DNA of 64,000 nt. Source: Siminovitchia fordii DSM 16014 = CIP 108821. GTDB taxonomy: Bacteria > Bacillota > Bacilli > Bacillales > Bacillaceae_C. Below the pieces are notes generated by a model, which saw only the letters and a list, made by a program, of their open reading frames with translations, was not told where the DNA came from and made no database searches. A program made the translations under genes and the position numbers. The DNA is taken from NCBI RefSeq assembly GCF_000374565.1, contig NZ_KB894685.1, positions 699,256 to 763,255 on the forward strand. The letters are read 5' to 3'. How positions within the stretch are numbered: the stretch's first letter is position 1; every line of letters starts with the position of its first letter. Positions 43,570-52,959 of the stretch are shown in pieces.

Positions 43570-43698
43570 CTTTCCTCGGAAAGGTTAAAGGACTCTTCTG
43601 GTTTGGAAACACTGATATGAACGAAACTGTCAATAGATTTTTAGGTTTTTAGTTAGTTTAAATTGAAACCAATACCGGTTACAATATTTCCTTCTCGG

Positions 43699-43842
43699 CT
43701 ATTCCTCCCGAAGGGCGCCTCTATTATCTGACTTTATATGCTGTGCCAGCTGTTGTGGGATGAGGGAAGTGGCAATGATTTCGAACGCAATGTCCATCAC
43801 CATAAACAACCGGTAAAGCTTATATCCGGTGGGCCACCTCAT
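43699..43842 (-). CDS. Possible 47-aa frame or gene fragment
   Basis: The minus strand carries a coherent amphipathic frame (MRWPTGYKLYRLFMVMDIAF then IIATSLIPQQLAQHI) with a G-rich stretch before the ATG. A neighbouring frame just upstream (TLDVRKFVKKWGDEVAHRI) also looks coding, so this may be two pieces of one broken gene. The family is not recognised. Confidence 0.25.
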   Translation of the reverse strand: MRWPTGYKLYRLFMVMDIAFEIIATSLIPQQLAQHIKSDNRGALREE

Positions 43843-43902
43843 CCCCCCATTTCTTCACAAATTTGCGGACATCCAGGGTGCTGACGATTATCTCCAGGCA
43901 TC

Positions 43903-44094
43903 TCAACTCTTCGCTTTGGTGCATCTGCAAACGCCGTTTTCCGTTCTAATGTGTATTATGGTATGGTTCATTTTTGAACTACTTCCTTCCTCATTATTAT
44001 AGTTCAGGTTTGATTGTGGTTTTCTTTTCTTTAACCTACTATGATTAAGAGGTTTAATCGTCCATGATAACTCTTCATCAGTAATATAAGACAT
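43903..44094 (-). CDS. Possible 63-aa hypothetical protein
   Basis: A frame that overlaps the end of the 56-residue gene (MSYITDEELSWTIKPLNHS, then basic and Ser-rich, ending GVCRCTKAKS). Only a weak ribosome site is present. It may be translationally coupled to the upstream gene or be chance. Confidence 0.25.
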   Translation of the reverse strand: MSYITDEELSWTIKPLNHSRLKKRKPQSNLNYNNEEGSSSKMNHTIIHIRTENGVCRCTKAKS

Positions 44095-44248
44095 TCACTT
44101 TTCCGCACTTTTTGCAGGTTTCGTAAAACTGATTCCCATCATATTGATGATGACAGGATTGCTGGATCTTTTTCGCCCGGATTTTCAAAAATTTGATACG
44201 CAGTTCCAACTGTTGGATTTCTTCTTTAATTTTTTGTACGCTCATCAT
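44078..44248 (-). CDS. Small Cys/His-containing coiled-coil protein, 56 aa
   Basis: A 56-residue protein: an N-terminal coiled-coil helix (KIKEEIQQLELRIKFLKIR) followed by a C-terminal zinc-ribbon-like segment SCHHQYDGNQFYETCKKCGK. GGGGGGTG lies just before the ATG. It is encoded right after thiC on the same strand, 16 bp downstream. The shape suggests a metal- or nucleic-acid-binding small protein. The family is not recognised. Confidence 0.6.
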   Translation of the reverse strand: MMSVQKIKEEIQQLELRIKFLKIRAKKIQQSCHHQYDGNQFYETCKKCGKVNVLYY

Positions 44249-44264
44249 GCACCCCCCGAGAAAA

Positions 44265-46064
<1,800 letters not shown>

Positions 46065-46123
46065 TCATCTTTTAGTTAAAGGACGAGATCTGATAGGCAG
46101 CAATACGTGCAGAAAATACACAA

Positions 46124-46159
46124 AGGCCGGGAACCAACAAAAATGGCTGGACCCGGCCT
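46124..46159 (-). terminator. Riboswitch expression-platform hairpin
   Basis: AGGCCGGG / CCCGGCCT stem between the TPP aptamer and the thiC start. It is placed to act as the ligand-controlled terminator. Confidence 0.65.
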
Positions 46160-46192
46160 AAAAATGTATAAATTCAATTTGATGCACTTATT

Positions 46193-46290
46193 AACTTCCC
46201 TACGCTGGCATTAACCAGATCAGGTCCAAAGGGTCAAGAAACTTCATCGCGTTTCCGCTCTCAGCCCAGCTCTTTGGGCACCCCCAGTTA
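46193..46290 (-). promoter_or_regulatory. TPP riboswitch (thi box)
   Basis: On the minus strand the conserved elements appear in order: GGGGGTGCCC, GGGCTGAGA, CCTTTGGACCTGATCTGG and TAATGCCAGCGTAGGGAA. This is the standard thiamine-pyrophosphate aptamer, about 145 bp ahead of thiC. Confidence 0.97.
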
Positions 46291-46310
46291 TTGCTATTCG
46301 ATTTGTCTCA

Positions 46311-46339
46311 ACTATATTAGACTCTTCATAAAAATTCAA
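46311..46339 (-). promoter_or_regulatory. thiC promoter
   Basis: TTGAAT (46334-46339), 17-base spacer, TATAGT (46311-46316) on the minus strand, about 20 bp before the aptamer. Confidence 0.7.
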
Positions 46340-46395
46340 GAGTGAATTCGAAAAATAAGCCTTTATTCACAGAAAGATTTTACAGAGCCTTTCAT

Positions 46396-47172
46396 CTAAA
46401 TGATATCCATCCAAATCTTAACAGCCGTAGCAACGATCAGTACTGCCAAAATGAATTGCAATATTTTTGTGTTCACTTTTTTACCTGCCATCGCACCAAG
46501 GGGCGAAGCAATCAGGCTTGCAACAATCATGATGAACGCAGGAAAGTAGTCCACTTGCCCTGTAGTGACCTTCCCTACAGTTGCTCCAATGGATGAAATG
46601 AAGGTAATTGCTAAAGATGAAGCGATTGTCATGCGGGTTGGAATTTTTAAAACGACAAGCATGATGGGCACTAACAAAAATGCACCGGCTGCCCCTACAA
46701 TCCCGGCTCCTAAACCGACAATGATAGCAAGGAGGGCTGCAAGCCACTTATTGAATTTCACTTGGTCGAATGGGATATCATCAATCCCTTTTTTGGGAAT
46801 AAACATCATGATGGCGGCTATCAATGCCAATATCCCATATATTAAGTTAATTCCGCCCTCTGTCATTAGCTTCGAGCCATAGCCCCCGATAAAACTTCCA
46901 ATCAAAATGCTGATTCCCATATATCCAATCAATGTTTTATTTAAATAGCCGCCCTTTCGGTAGGCCCATACTCCGCCCATCGTTGCAAATAACACCTGAA
47001 CGGCACTGATCCCGGAAACTTCATGGGCGCTGAATGCCGCTAACCCGAACAATGGAGGGAGATATAATAGCATTGGGTATTTAATAATGGAGCCGCCAAT
47101 CCCAAGCATGCCCGAAATATAAGAGCCGATAAAACCTATTAAAAAAATGACGAGGATAAATGTAAAATCCAT
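46396..47172 (-). CDS. yrkJ: TSUP (TauE/SafE) sulfur-anion permease, YrkJ-like
   Basis: A 258-residue membrane protein with seven to eight helices and the TSUP repeats ([19 protein letters not shown] at the start, [19 protein letters not shown] in the middle). TSUP proteins export sulfite, thiosulfate or organosulfonates. It is the last gene of the sulfur cluster, 93 bp and one terminator after the TusA gene, matching the B. subtilis yrkF-H-I-J order. It probably exports the oxidised sulfur made by the persulfide dioxygenase. Confidence 0.87.
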   Translation of the reverse strand: MDFTFILVIFLIGFIGSYISGMLGIGGSIIKYPMLLYLPPLFGLAAFSAHEVSGISAVQVLFATMGGVWAYRKGGYLNKTLIGYMGISILIGSFIGGYGSKLMTEGGINLIYGILALIAAIMMFIPKKGIDDIPFDQVKFNKWLAALLAIIVGLGAGIVGAAGAFLLVPIMLVVLKIPTRMTIASSLAITFISSIGATVGKVTTGQVDYFPAFIMIVASLIASPLGAMAGKKVNTKILQFILAVLIVATAVKIWMDII

Positions 47173-47232
47173 CGCTTAACCTCCTTTTGAGAAATGCGAA
47201 AGTACGGCCGACTATTTATAGAATCTTCTTTG

Positions 47233-47262
47233 AAAAAGGGAACCAATCGGTTCCCTTTTTTA
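47233..47262 (-). terminator. Hairpin between yrkI-like and yrkJ-like genes
   Basis: AAAAAGGGAACC-AATC-GGTTCCCTTTTTT, symmetrical. It may reduce expression of the last gene relative to the rest of the operon. Confidence 0.88.
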
Positions 47263-47265
47263 TTA

Positions 47266-47493
47266 TCAGGCTTTTTTAATCCAAAATTTGTAAACGCCAT
47301 TTTCTTCTTCGGTTTTCAATAGTTCATGACCGCCTGATTTAGCCCATGCCGTCAAGTCATTTGTTGACCCTTTATCGGTAGCATGTACCTCCAATATTTG
47401 TCCGGACTCCATTTCATTGATCGCTTTTTTTACTCTTACAACCGGCATAGGGCATGCCAATCCTTTTGCATCTAAAAATTTTTCTGCTTCCAT
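47266..47493 (-). CDS. yrkI: TusA-family sulfur carrier, YrkI-like
   Basis: A 75-residue TusA (SirA-like) protein with the sulfur-carrying Cys at C14 in GLACPMPVVRVKKA. It relays sulfane sulfur between rhodanese and dioxygenase enzymes in the cytoplasm. It follows the MBL/rhodanese gene by 22 bp. An AGGAGG site precedes the start. Confidence 0.92.
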   Translation of the reverse strand: MEAEKFLDAKGLACPMPVVRVKKAINEMESGQILEVHATDKGSTNDLTAWAKSGGHELLKTEEENGVYKFWIKKA

Positions 47494-47515
47494 TCGTTAT
47501 TCCTCCTAATATTTT

Positions 47516-48643
47516 TTATCTTACCGCACAGCGGTTTGGACCAATTTCCATTTCTCGTTGTTTTTCCAGGTCAGGTTTGATTTTTCCCATGTTTGTTTCG
47601 CGTATTTCCTGATAAGCGTTAGGCTGTGGCGGCAGATTTTCAGTTACTAATCTTCTAAACTCCTCATCGTTTTCAACATTAAGCCCATGATTGTTTTCAA
47701 AAAGAGTTCCCAATTTTTCAGAAACGCTTCCGTCTTCATTCAATTCATCGATCATCATAAAGTGCGCCGGCAGAACAGTTAGTTCTTTGGATAGCTTTTT
47801 ATAACGGGAATACAATGTTTCCTGCAAGTCGCCCACCCAGTCATGTGCCAATCCGGCAAGGTCCGGCCTTCCAATGGAATCTACAAACAGGATATCTCCC
47901 GATAACAAATATTTTTCATCTACAATAAATGATGTAGATCCAATTGTATGCCCTGGAGAATAGAGTGCATGAATGTCAATCGCTGTATTTCCGATAGTAA
48001 TCACTTTCCCACCTTCAAGCGGTTCATAGGCAAAAGTCACTTCCGATGCATCCTTTGAAGGAAGCCAGTATGCCGCATTTTCCTGCTCAGCGATCTCTCT
48101 GCCTCCTGAAATATGGTCGGCATGAAGATGAGTATCGAGCACATGTGTAATGTTCGCATTTTTGCTTTTGGCAAACTCTATAAAAACATCTGTCATCCGA
48201 GTCGCATCAATCACTGCAGCTTCTTTGCCCGAAATAACCACGTAGGACAAGCAGCCTTTTCCAATCCGGACAAATTGATAAATCTCTCCACCGTCTTTCA
48301 AGTCTCCAATTTTCACAGGTTCCAAGTGTTCACTCCAAGCCTTCATGCCGCCTTCCAGGTATGATACATCCACCCCTTGCTCGACAAGCATTTCAGCCAC
48401 CAACACTGACGATCCTTCCTTAGCACAAACCACCAGAACCTCTTTGTCTGCAGGGATTTTGTCTAAAATTCCTTCCACACCATCAAGCAGTTCGAAATAT
48501 GGAATATTTAAATGTTCCACGTTTTTCCCTTCAATTTTCCAGTCCTGAAAATCACTTTCATTCCGTACATCCAGGATAAACAACTTTTCGTTGTTCACGA
48601 TTTTTTTCGTAACTTCTTTTGATGTCATAACTGATACCGCCAT
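47516..48643 (-). CDS. yrkH: Rhodanese-MBL persulfide dioxygenase, YrkH/CstB-like
   Basis: A 375-residue fusion. An N-terminal rhodanese domain has the active-site Cys in VVCAKEGSS, and a metallo-beta-lactamase fold carries [10 protein letters not shown], ending PNRCAVR. Proteins of this kind (ETHE1/CstB family) oxidise low-molecular-weight persulfides to sulfite or thiosulfate using a mononuclear iron. The order rhodanese then MBL differs from S. aureus CstB, which has MBL first, and agrees with YrkH-type proteins. It is in the middle of the sulfur operon. No motif is missing. Confidence 0.9.
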   Translation of the reverse strand: MAVSVMTSKEVTKKIVNNEKLFILDVRNESDFQDWKIEGKNVEHLNIPYFELLDGVEGILDKIPADKEVLVVCAKEGSSVLVAEMLVEQGVDVSYLEGGMKAWSEHLEPVKIGDLKDGGEIYQFVRIGKGCLSYVVISGKEAAVIDATRMTDVFIEFAKSKNANITHVLDTHLHADHISGGREIAEQENAAYWLPSKDASEVTFAYEPLEGGKVITIGNTAIDIHALYSPGHTIGSTSFIVDEKYLLSGDILFVDSIGRPDLAGLAHDWVGDLQETLYSRYKKLSKELTVLPAHFMMIDELNEDGSVSEKLGTLFENNHGLNVENDEEFRRLVTENLPPQPNAYQEIRETNMGKIKPDLEKQREMEIGPNRCAVR

Positions 48644-48680
48644 TTTTTACCCCCCTAGGTATATTTCTTATTAAAAAAAT

Positions 48681-48910
48681 TTACTTTTTTAAAGCGTCCA
48701 TAATACTGTTGGGATCAAAGCCGATAATCCACTGGCCGTTGATTTCAGTTTGCGGAACACCCATTTGTCCTGTTGTTTTTATCAATTGCTTCATTTTTCA
48801 GGATTGCTTTCAACATTCACCTCATGGAAAGCAATTTCTTTCTCTTTCAAAAAGTTCTTTAACATAACGCAGTATGGACATCTCGTCGTTGTATACACAG
48901 TAACTGGCAT
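48681..48910 (-). pseudogene. Glutaredoxin-like gene with a frameshift
   Basis: The minus strand starts MPVTVYTTTRCPYCVMLK with the glutaredoxin CPYC site but stops after about 40 codons at TGA. A one-base insertion in the A-tract (T-run 48794-48798 on the plus strand) restores the frame: MKQLIKTTGQMGVPQTE then WIIGFDPNSIMDALKK and stop at 48681. The total would be 76 residues, the normal size. The start overlaps the yrkF-like stop by one base. This is a single-base error in sequencing or a true inactivation; without it the operon would carry a persulfide or glutathione-linked reductase. Confidence 0.85.
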
Positions 48911-49500
48911 TATCGCTGACCTCCTTTATGATTGATACCTTCTGTATCCCCGGTCCATTCACTCATGCCCGGAATTACATTAAACACTTTTTCAAAACCT
49001 TTTTCTTTTAGCTTTTGCGCCGCCATGTCGCTCCGGTTCCCTGTACGGCACACAACGAAAATTTCCTTTTCCTTCTGTAATTTATCTGCCCTCTCTTCTA
49101 GTTCTCCCAAAGGGATGGAGATGGCATTTAAAATATGGTTAAAAGCATATTCGGCAGTTTCCCTTACATCCAGCACGATAATGTCTTCTTTTGATTCGAT
49201 TTTCTTTTGTAACTCATCGTTATTAACAACATGGGGATACTCTTTGACTTCTGTTTCCTCGTTGGAGGATTTTCTGAGAAAATGCTTCAATATATCGCCG
49301 TCTTCTAAAGTGCCCAAATATTGATGGCCTGTGCTTTCCGCCCAAGCTTTGACATCGGCTTTTGAGCCTTTATCAGTCGCTTGAACTTCAAGGACCTTTC
49401 CTGCGTCCAGCTCATTCATTGCCTTTTTTGTCTTGACGATCGGCATAGGACATGCCAACCCTTTTGCGTCCAAAATGACATCAGCATTCATGTTGATCAT
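48910..49500 (-). CDS. yrkF: TusA-rhodanese fusion, YrkF-like
   Basis: A 196-residue two-domain sulfurtransferase: TusA domain with C17 in GLACPMPIVKTKK, an acidic linker, and a rhodanese domain with the active-site Cys in VVCRTGNRSDMA. Fusing carrier and transferase lets sulfane sulfur pass directly. The start is ATG 49500 with GGAGG 7 bases upstream. The stop overlaps the glutaredoxin-like start (TAATG). The same architecture is seen in B. subtilis YrkF. Confidence 0.91.
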   Translation of the reverse strand: MINMNADVILDAKGLACPMPIVKTKKAMNELDAGKVLEVQATDKGSKADVKAWAESTGHQYLGTLEDGDILKHFLRKSSNEETEVKEYPHVVNNDELQKKIESKEDIIVLDVRETAEYAFNHILNAISIPLGELEERADKLQKEKEIFVVCRTGNRSDMAAQKLKEKGFEKVFNVIPGMSEWTGDTEGINHKGGQR

Positions 49501-49518
49501 CCTTTAACCTCCAGTTAA

Positions 49519-49815
49519 TTATTCTGTTTTTCCTTCCCAATCAAGCATGCCGCCAGACATGTTCACTACTTTGTATCCTTGACTTTCCAAAAATTGCGTT
49601 GCCCGGCCGCTTCTTCCTCCTGAACGGCAGACCATGATATATTCTTTTGATTTGTCGAGCTCATTCATTTTAAATTCAATCAATCCCAATGGAATGTGAA
49701 TAGCTTCAGGAATTTTTCCTGCTGTGACTTCATCGACCTCACGGACATCTATGATGTTTAATTTTTCCCCCTGGGCCAGTTTTTGTTCCAATTCTTTTGC
49801 ACTGATTTCCTTCAT
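49519..49815 (-). CDS. Single-domain rhodanese
   Basis: A 98-residue rhodanese with active-site loop CRSGGRSG, intact Cys, and the DVREVDEVTAGKIPEAIHI strand. It transfers sulfane sulfur to small thiols or to the TusA-type carriers encoded beside it. An AAGGAGG site precedes the ATG; it follows the DsrE-type gene. Confidence 0.92.
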   Translation of the reverse strand: MKEISAKELEQKLAQGEKLNIIDVREVDEVTAGKIPEAIHIPLGLIEFKMNELDKSKEYIMVCRSGGRSGRATQFLESQGYKVVNMSGGMLDWEGKTE

Positions 49816-49830
49816 TATGCCTTCCTCCTT

Positions 49831-49950
49831 CTAAAAATAGGCGTTCACCCCGCATAGACATTCGCCCGATTCGCATACTCTTTTTTCTAGAGTATCTGCC
49901 ATTCTTAGGTTCTCATCCTCTTGGACGATTTTGTTTCCATATTTCTTCAA
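49831..49950 (-). CDS. Possible 39-aa frame after the DsrE gene
   Basis: Directly beyond the TAG stop of the DsrE-type gene, in the same frame, runs a coherent peptide: KKYGNKIVQEDENLRMADT then a Cys-rich end CESGECLCGVNAYF. A TTG at 49950 could start it, but the ribosome site (AGAAGGA) touches the codon, so spacing is poor. It may be a small gene, a tail reached by read-through, or a fragment. Confidence 0.35.
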   Translation of the reverse strand: MKKYGNKIVQEDENLRMADTLEKRVCESGECLCGVNAYF

Positions 49951-49959
49951 TCCTTCTGC

Positions 49960-50442
49960 CTAAATAAACAGATTCACATGACCTATTTCTGCATCTGCAA
50001 GATATGCCGCTACACCTGCATATTCGATTCCATCCAAGAGCTCCTCCTGTTGCAGTCCAAGCAGATCCATCGTCATTGTACAGGCTACTAATTTGATATC
50101 CTGTTCCTTAGCCATTTCAATCAACTGAGGCAATGGAATGGCATTATGTTTTTTCATGATGCCTTTAATCATTTTCGGCCCCAGTCCCGCAAAGTTCATT
50201 TTGGAAATTCCCATTCGGTCTGCACCTCTTGGCATCATTTTGCCAAACACCTTTTCCATCAACCCTTTTTGAACTGGGATGTTTTCCTCCTTGCGTAGCG
50301 CGTTCAAACCCCAAAATGTGTGAAAAATGGTTACTTCGTGGTCATAGGCTGCGGCACCATTAGCGATGATGTATGCTGCCATCGCTTTATCGTAATCGCC
50401 GCTGAACAATACGATTGTCGTTTTTTTCTTTTCCTCCAACAT
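49960..50442 (-). CDS. yrkE: DsrE/F-family sulfur carrier, YrkE-like
   Basis: A 160-residue DsrE-fold protein (VLFSGDYDKAMAAYIIANGA; TIFHTFWGLNALRK; VACTMTMDLLG with a conserved Cys). DsrE-like proteins accept sulfane sulfur and hand it to TusA-type partners. It is the first gene of the sulfur operon behind a promoter carrying a CstR-type operator. Gene order from here to yrkJ follows B. subtilis yrkE-F-H-I-J apart from the inserted single rhodanese and glutaredoxin-like genes. Confidence 0.88.
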   Translation of the reverse strand: MLEEKKKTTIVLFSGDYDKAMAAYIIANGAAAYDHEVTIFHTFWGLNALRKEENIPVQKGLMEKVFGKMMPRGADRMGISKMNFAGLGPKMIKGIMKKHNAIPLPQLIEMAKEQDIKLVACTMTMDLLGLQQEELLDGIEYAGVAAYLADAEIGHVNLFI

Positions 50443-50501
50443 TGCTCCTCCTCGTTTATACCCTACCGAGTATTGTTAAGTTTAAAAATATTTTATACCT
50501 G

Positions 50502-50515
50502 TACCCCTATGGGTA
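50502..50515 (-). promoter_or_regulatory. CstR/CsoR-type operator before yrkE
   Basis: TACCCCTATGGGTA, a GC-rich palindrome with flanking AT, the usual form of CsoR/CstR sites. It lies directly downstream of the -10 box. Confidence 0.72.
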
Positions 50516-50517
50516 TA

Positions 50518-50546
50518 ATATTATTAAAAATAAAAGAGAATGTCAA
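50518..50546 (-). promoter_or_regulatory. Promoter of the sulfur operon
   Basis: TTGACA (50541-50546), 17-base spacer, TAATAT (50518-50523). The -35 lies inside the hairpin loop of the preceding terminator. Confidence 0.65.
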
Positions 50547-50554
50547 CTCTCTTT
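50533..50554 (-). terminator. cstR terminator
   Basis: AAAGAGA / TCTCTTT stem followed by TATTTTT on the minus strand, 3 bp past the cstR stop. Confidence 0.6.
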
Positions 50555-50556
50555 TT

Positions 50557-50820
50557 TTAACGACTCTTTACCAATAAATTTACCGCTTCCTTCACAAGCT
50601 CTTCCGTATTGGCTTCCCCTGATTCATTGGCCTTTTGAACACATTCCACCAAGTTGGAGCTTACTACCACACCGATGGTCCGATCGATTGCGGTCCGTGC
50701 GGCCGACAGCTGGATAATCACCTCTTTACAATCTTTATTTTCTTCCATCATCCTCAATATCCCTCTTAGCTGTCCCTCAATGCGTTTAATTCTATTTTTC
50801 ATTTGGTCATCATACTTCAT
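50557..50820 (-). CDS. cstR: CsoR-fold regulator of CstR (persulfide-sensing) type
   Basis: An 87-residue DUF156 helical repressor. Two cysteines, C31 and C60, lie at exactly the positions used by CstR for persulfide sensing. The position four residues before C60, a metal-binding His in copper CsoR, is N56 here, so copper sensing is unlikely. It represses sulfur-detoxification genes until C31 and C60 form a sulfane-linked crosslink. Its location beside the sulfur operon and matching palindromes supports this. RBS GGAGGTAA precedes the ATG. Confidence 0.86.
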   Translation of the reverse strand: MKYDDQMKNRIKRIEGQLRGILRMMEENKDCKEVIIQLSAARTAIDRTIGVVVSSNLVECVQKANESGEANTEELVKEAVNLLVKSR

Positions 50821-51103
50821 TGAGTTACCTCCTAAATTGTTATTCCTAAATATAGGGCTCTTTTTCTATTTAATAAGCCATCTGATTGTCAGGGATTGAA
50901 TACTTTGAATATGAAAACCCCTATTTTGCTGGCGACGAATCCAAATTCTGATTATGCCTTTTTAAATAGAGAACCCGAATATGAATGTACCTGGAACAGG
51001 AGTTTTATATGACACGTAAAAGGTTAAAGTATTCCTGTTCTACACAGTTGATGCCGGTAAAATGATCTTCTAGAGTATCGTCTTCCTTAAGAATTTCAAT
51101 ATG
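50821..51103 (-). other. Long cstR leader with a cryptic frame
   Basis: About 280 bp lie between a promoter at 51110-51138 and cstR. On the minus strand an open stretch reads ILKEDDTLEDHFTGINCVEQ then EYFNLLRVI and stop, without ATG/GTG/TTG start or ribosome site. It may be a gene fragment. A TTAGGAGG site for cstR is at the end. Confidence 0.35.
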
Positions 51104-51109
51104 ACGCTT

Positions 51110-51138
51110 ATTTTATACGCATAGGGGTATATTGTCAA
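51110..51138 (-). promoter_or_regulatory. Promoter with a CstR-type operator in the spacer
   Basis: TTGACA (51133-51138), 17-base spacer, TAAAAT (51110-51115). The spacer holds TATACGCATAGGGGTATA (51114-51131), nearly the same as the site at 50500-50517 (read from the minus strand), so cstR is probably autoregulated. Confidence 0.68.
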
Positions 51139-51160
51139 ATCTTATTTACTAAGGAAAAAG

Positions 51161-51190
51161 AAAAAAGGCGAAAGTTAGATTTCTTTCGCC
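51161..51190 (-). terminator. Terminator of the AmiS/UreI gene
   Basis: GGCGAAAG / CTTTCGCC stem followed by T6 on the minus strand. Confidence 0.88.
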
Positions 51191-51203
51191 AGATACAACC
51201 TTT

Positions 51204-51815
51204 CTATGAAGGTACATTTTTTTGTGCTGCAGGTGATGCCCTCTCGGAAAAATATGCTGTTATAAAATAAAGGAGTGCGAGTCCTGCCACAATCATCGCG
51301 ACAGTGTTACTTACACTATTCCATAGCTCTGCCAAACCTAAAAAAGCAGGAATCGTACAAGTAATCCAAGCCATTACAAAAGTTACTTTCCCGACGTAGC
51401 GCCCTATATCCATTTTTTTTGCCAAAACCAAATAGAATAAGAACCATAAATATGACCAAAACAACCAAATGATTCCAAACTTCAGATCAGCAGAACTGAA
51501 ACTGACATAAGAAAATCCAAGCGCCAAGATTGCCACCCAAAGACAGTACCATCCCAACCCGGATGTTTCAAGGCCAAACCAATTTGTCAGACCGACATAT
51601 AAGTAGGTGAATCCAAATAAAAAAATACTTGCTGCACCCAATATCTCCGGCATATTTCCGTCCGCTTTTACTATTAAATAAATAGGAGTGAATACCTGAA
51701 GGATCCCGATAAAAATATTAAAGACCGAAGCGCTTTTTCCATCGATTCTGCCAAGTAGCATTAAAGAATTGATGAACAATACTCCACCGACATATAGCAG
51801 ACCCACATTTGACAA
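51204..51815 (-). CDS. AmiS/UreI family urea or amide channel
   Basis: A 203-residue membrane protein with six to seven helices, matching the AmiS/UreI family (GLLYVGGVLFINSLMLLGRI; FLFGFTYLYVGLTNWFGLE; GLGWYCLWVAILALGFSYV). Members let urea or short amides pass into the cell. The start is TTG 51815 with AAGGAGG 8 bases upstream. No urease or amidase gene adjoins it. A perfect 15-bp dyad overlaps the -35 box of its promoter. Confidence 0.9.
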   Translation of the reverse strand: MSNVGLLYVGGVLFINSLMLLGRIDGKSASVFNIFIGILQVFTPIYLIVKADGNMPEILGAASIFLFGFTYLYVGLTNWFGLETSGLGWYCLWVAILALGFSYVSFSSADLKFGIIWLFWSYLWFLFYLVLAKKMDIGRYVGKVTFVMAWITCTIPAFLGLAELWNSVSNTVAMIVAGLALLYFITAYFSERASPAAQKNVPS

Positions 51816-51914
51816 AAGATGTACCTCCTTTTGAGAGTAACTTTTATTCCTTCAGCCTCCTTTATTTTTCATAGCAAACTATCCGGCACTTTTAAACATT
51901 TGATTATTTTGAAT

Positions 51915-51945
51915 ATTATATCAAATTAAAATCATTGTCAATGAT
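51915..51945 (-). promoter_or_regulatory. AmiS/UreI promoter with a Fur-type 7-1-7 dyad
   Basis: ATCATTG-T-CAATGAT (51931-51945) is a perfect 7-1-7 palindrome overlapping TTGACA (51936-51941); TATAAT (51915-51920) follows at 15 bases, or TAATAT at 17. The 7-1-7 shape is that of Fur/Zur/PerR boxes, but the sequence does not match one of them closely. Confidence 0.5.
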
Positions 51946-52044
51946 GTTTGCTTGAAAAAGAAATACCATTTACAATTAATATATGAAACTAGTCCATTAA
52001 GCCCATGGAACCCATTTTTCATATAGGGAGGCAGGAAGATTTTT

Positions 52045-52899
52045 ATGGATAACCAATTGCTATATTTGGGTAAAACCATCATAAATAGGAAAAAAGAGAT
52101 TGCTCAGGAAATCCATGAAAAAAGGTTAGCGGACGCAAGGGTGTCAACAGAAGATCAAGAGTCATTTCAACAAATCAATGATCAAATTATTGAAATTAGA
52201 GCGAATTTCATTGCACTATTCGGAGAAGCTTTGATGCGGCCGTCGGAACAGCAAACTGCCTATGAAGAAATGCGTAAGTGGGCTGAAGAAACAGGGCAAT
52301 ATATTTACAAGCTTGGAATTCAACTGGACGAAGCATTGAAAGATACTTCATATTACCGGATTTATATTTGGAAAGCACTGAAAGAAGAAGCAATAAAACT
52401 CAATCTATCGGCAGCGATAATATTCGATCTGATATCCATTATTGATCCACTTTTAGATAAAGCCGTTCATGATTTCAGTCTTACATATGTAAAAGCGTTC
52501 CAAAGTTCGCTTGAAAGCGCAAAAACTTCCTTTTTAGAGTTATCTGTTCCTGTAGTCCCTCTCGTACCTGGAGTAGGCGTCCTGCCGCTTATAGGGAATA
52601 TGGATACAGAAAGAGCTCAACATCTTATGGAAGAAACATTGAAGCAGGCTGGCAAATTGCAGCTCACTCATCTCGTCCTTGATATTTCAGGTGTTCTGAT
52701 TGTAGATACAATGGTTGCCGACCAACTCTTCAAGGTGATTGATGCCTTATCCTTGATAGGGGTAAAAACCATTATTACAGGAATCCGTCCGGAAGTTGCA
52801 CAGACCATCGTCACTCTAGGATTAGATTTAAGTAACATCAGTGTAAAGGCAAATCTGCATCAGGCATTCAAGGAGATTCAATTAATAAAAGAAATGTAA
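52045..52899 (+). CDS. RsbR-family stressosome protein
   Basis: A 284-residue protein with a variable helical N-terminal domain (non-heme globin-like sensor position) and a C-terminal STAS domain. T222 in VDTMVAD and T254 in RPEVAQTIV sit at the positions phosphorylated by RsbT in RsbR. Such proteins build the stressosome that controls sigma-B. It is a single gene, away from an rsbST operon, so it is a paralogue feeding an extra signal into the complex. GGGAGG lies upstream of the ATG. Confidence 0.87.
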   Translation: MDNQLLYLGKTIINRKKEIAQEIHEKRLADARVSTEDQESFQQINDQIIEIRANFIALFGEALMRPSEQQTAYEEMRKWAEETGQYIYKLGIQLDEALKDTSYYRIYIWKALKEEAIKLNLSAAIIFDLISIIDPLLDKAVHDFSLTYVKAFQSSLESAKTSFLELSVPVVPLVPGVGVLPLIGNMDTERAQHLMEETLKQAGKLQLTHLVLDISGVLIVDTMVADQLFKVIDALSLIGVKTIITGIRPEVAQTIVTLGLDLSNISVKANLHQAFKEIQLIKEM

Positions 52900-52903
52900 A
52901 AGA

Positions 52904-52953
52904 AAAAATGTACCATAGAAAGCAGGATATGTCGCCTTCTTGGTACATTTTTT
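52904..52953. terminator. Terminator of the rsbR paralogue
   Basis: AAAAATGTACCA / TGGTACATTTTT stem with a roughly 25-base loop; flanking A and T tracts make it usable from both sides. Confidence 0.82.
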
Positions 52954-52959
52954 ATTTGC

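Noticed and set aside
50557..50820. Copper sensor CsoR controlling copZA
   Set aside because: The third copper ligand (His) is Asn, and the gene sits in the sulfur cluster, about 47 kb from copA.
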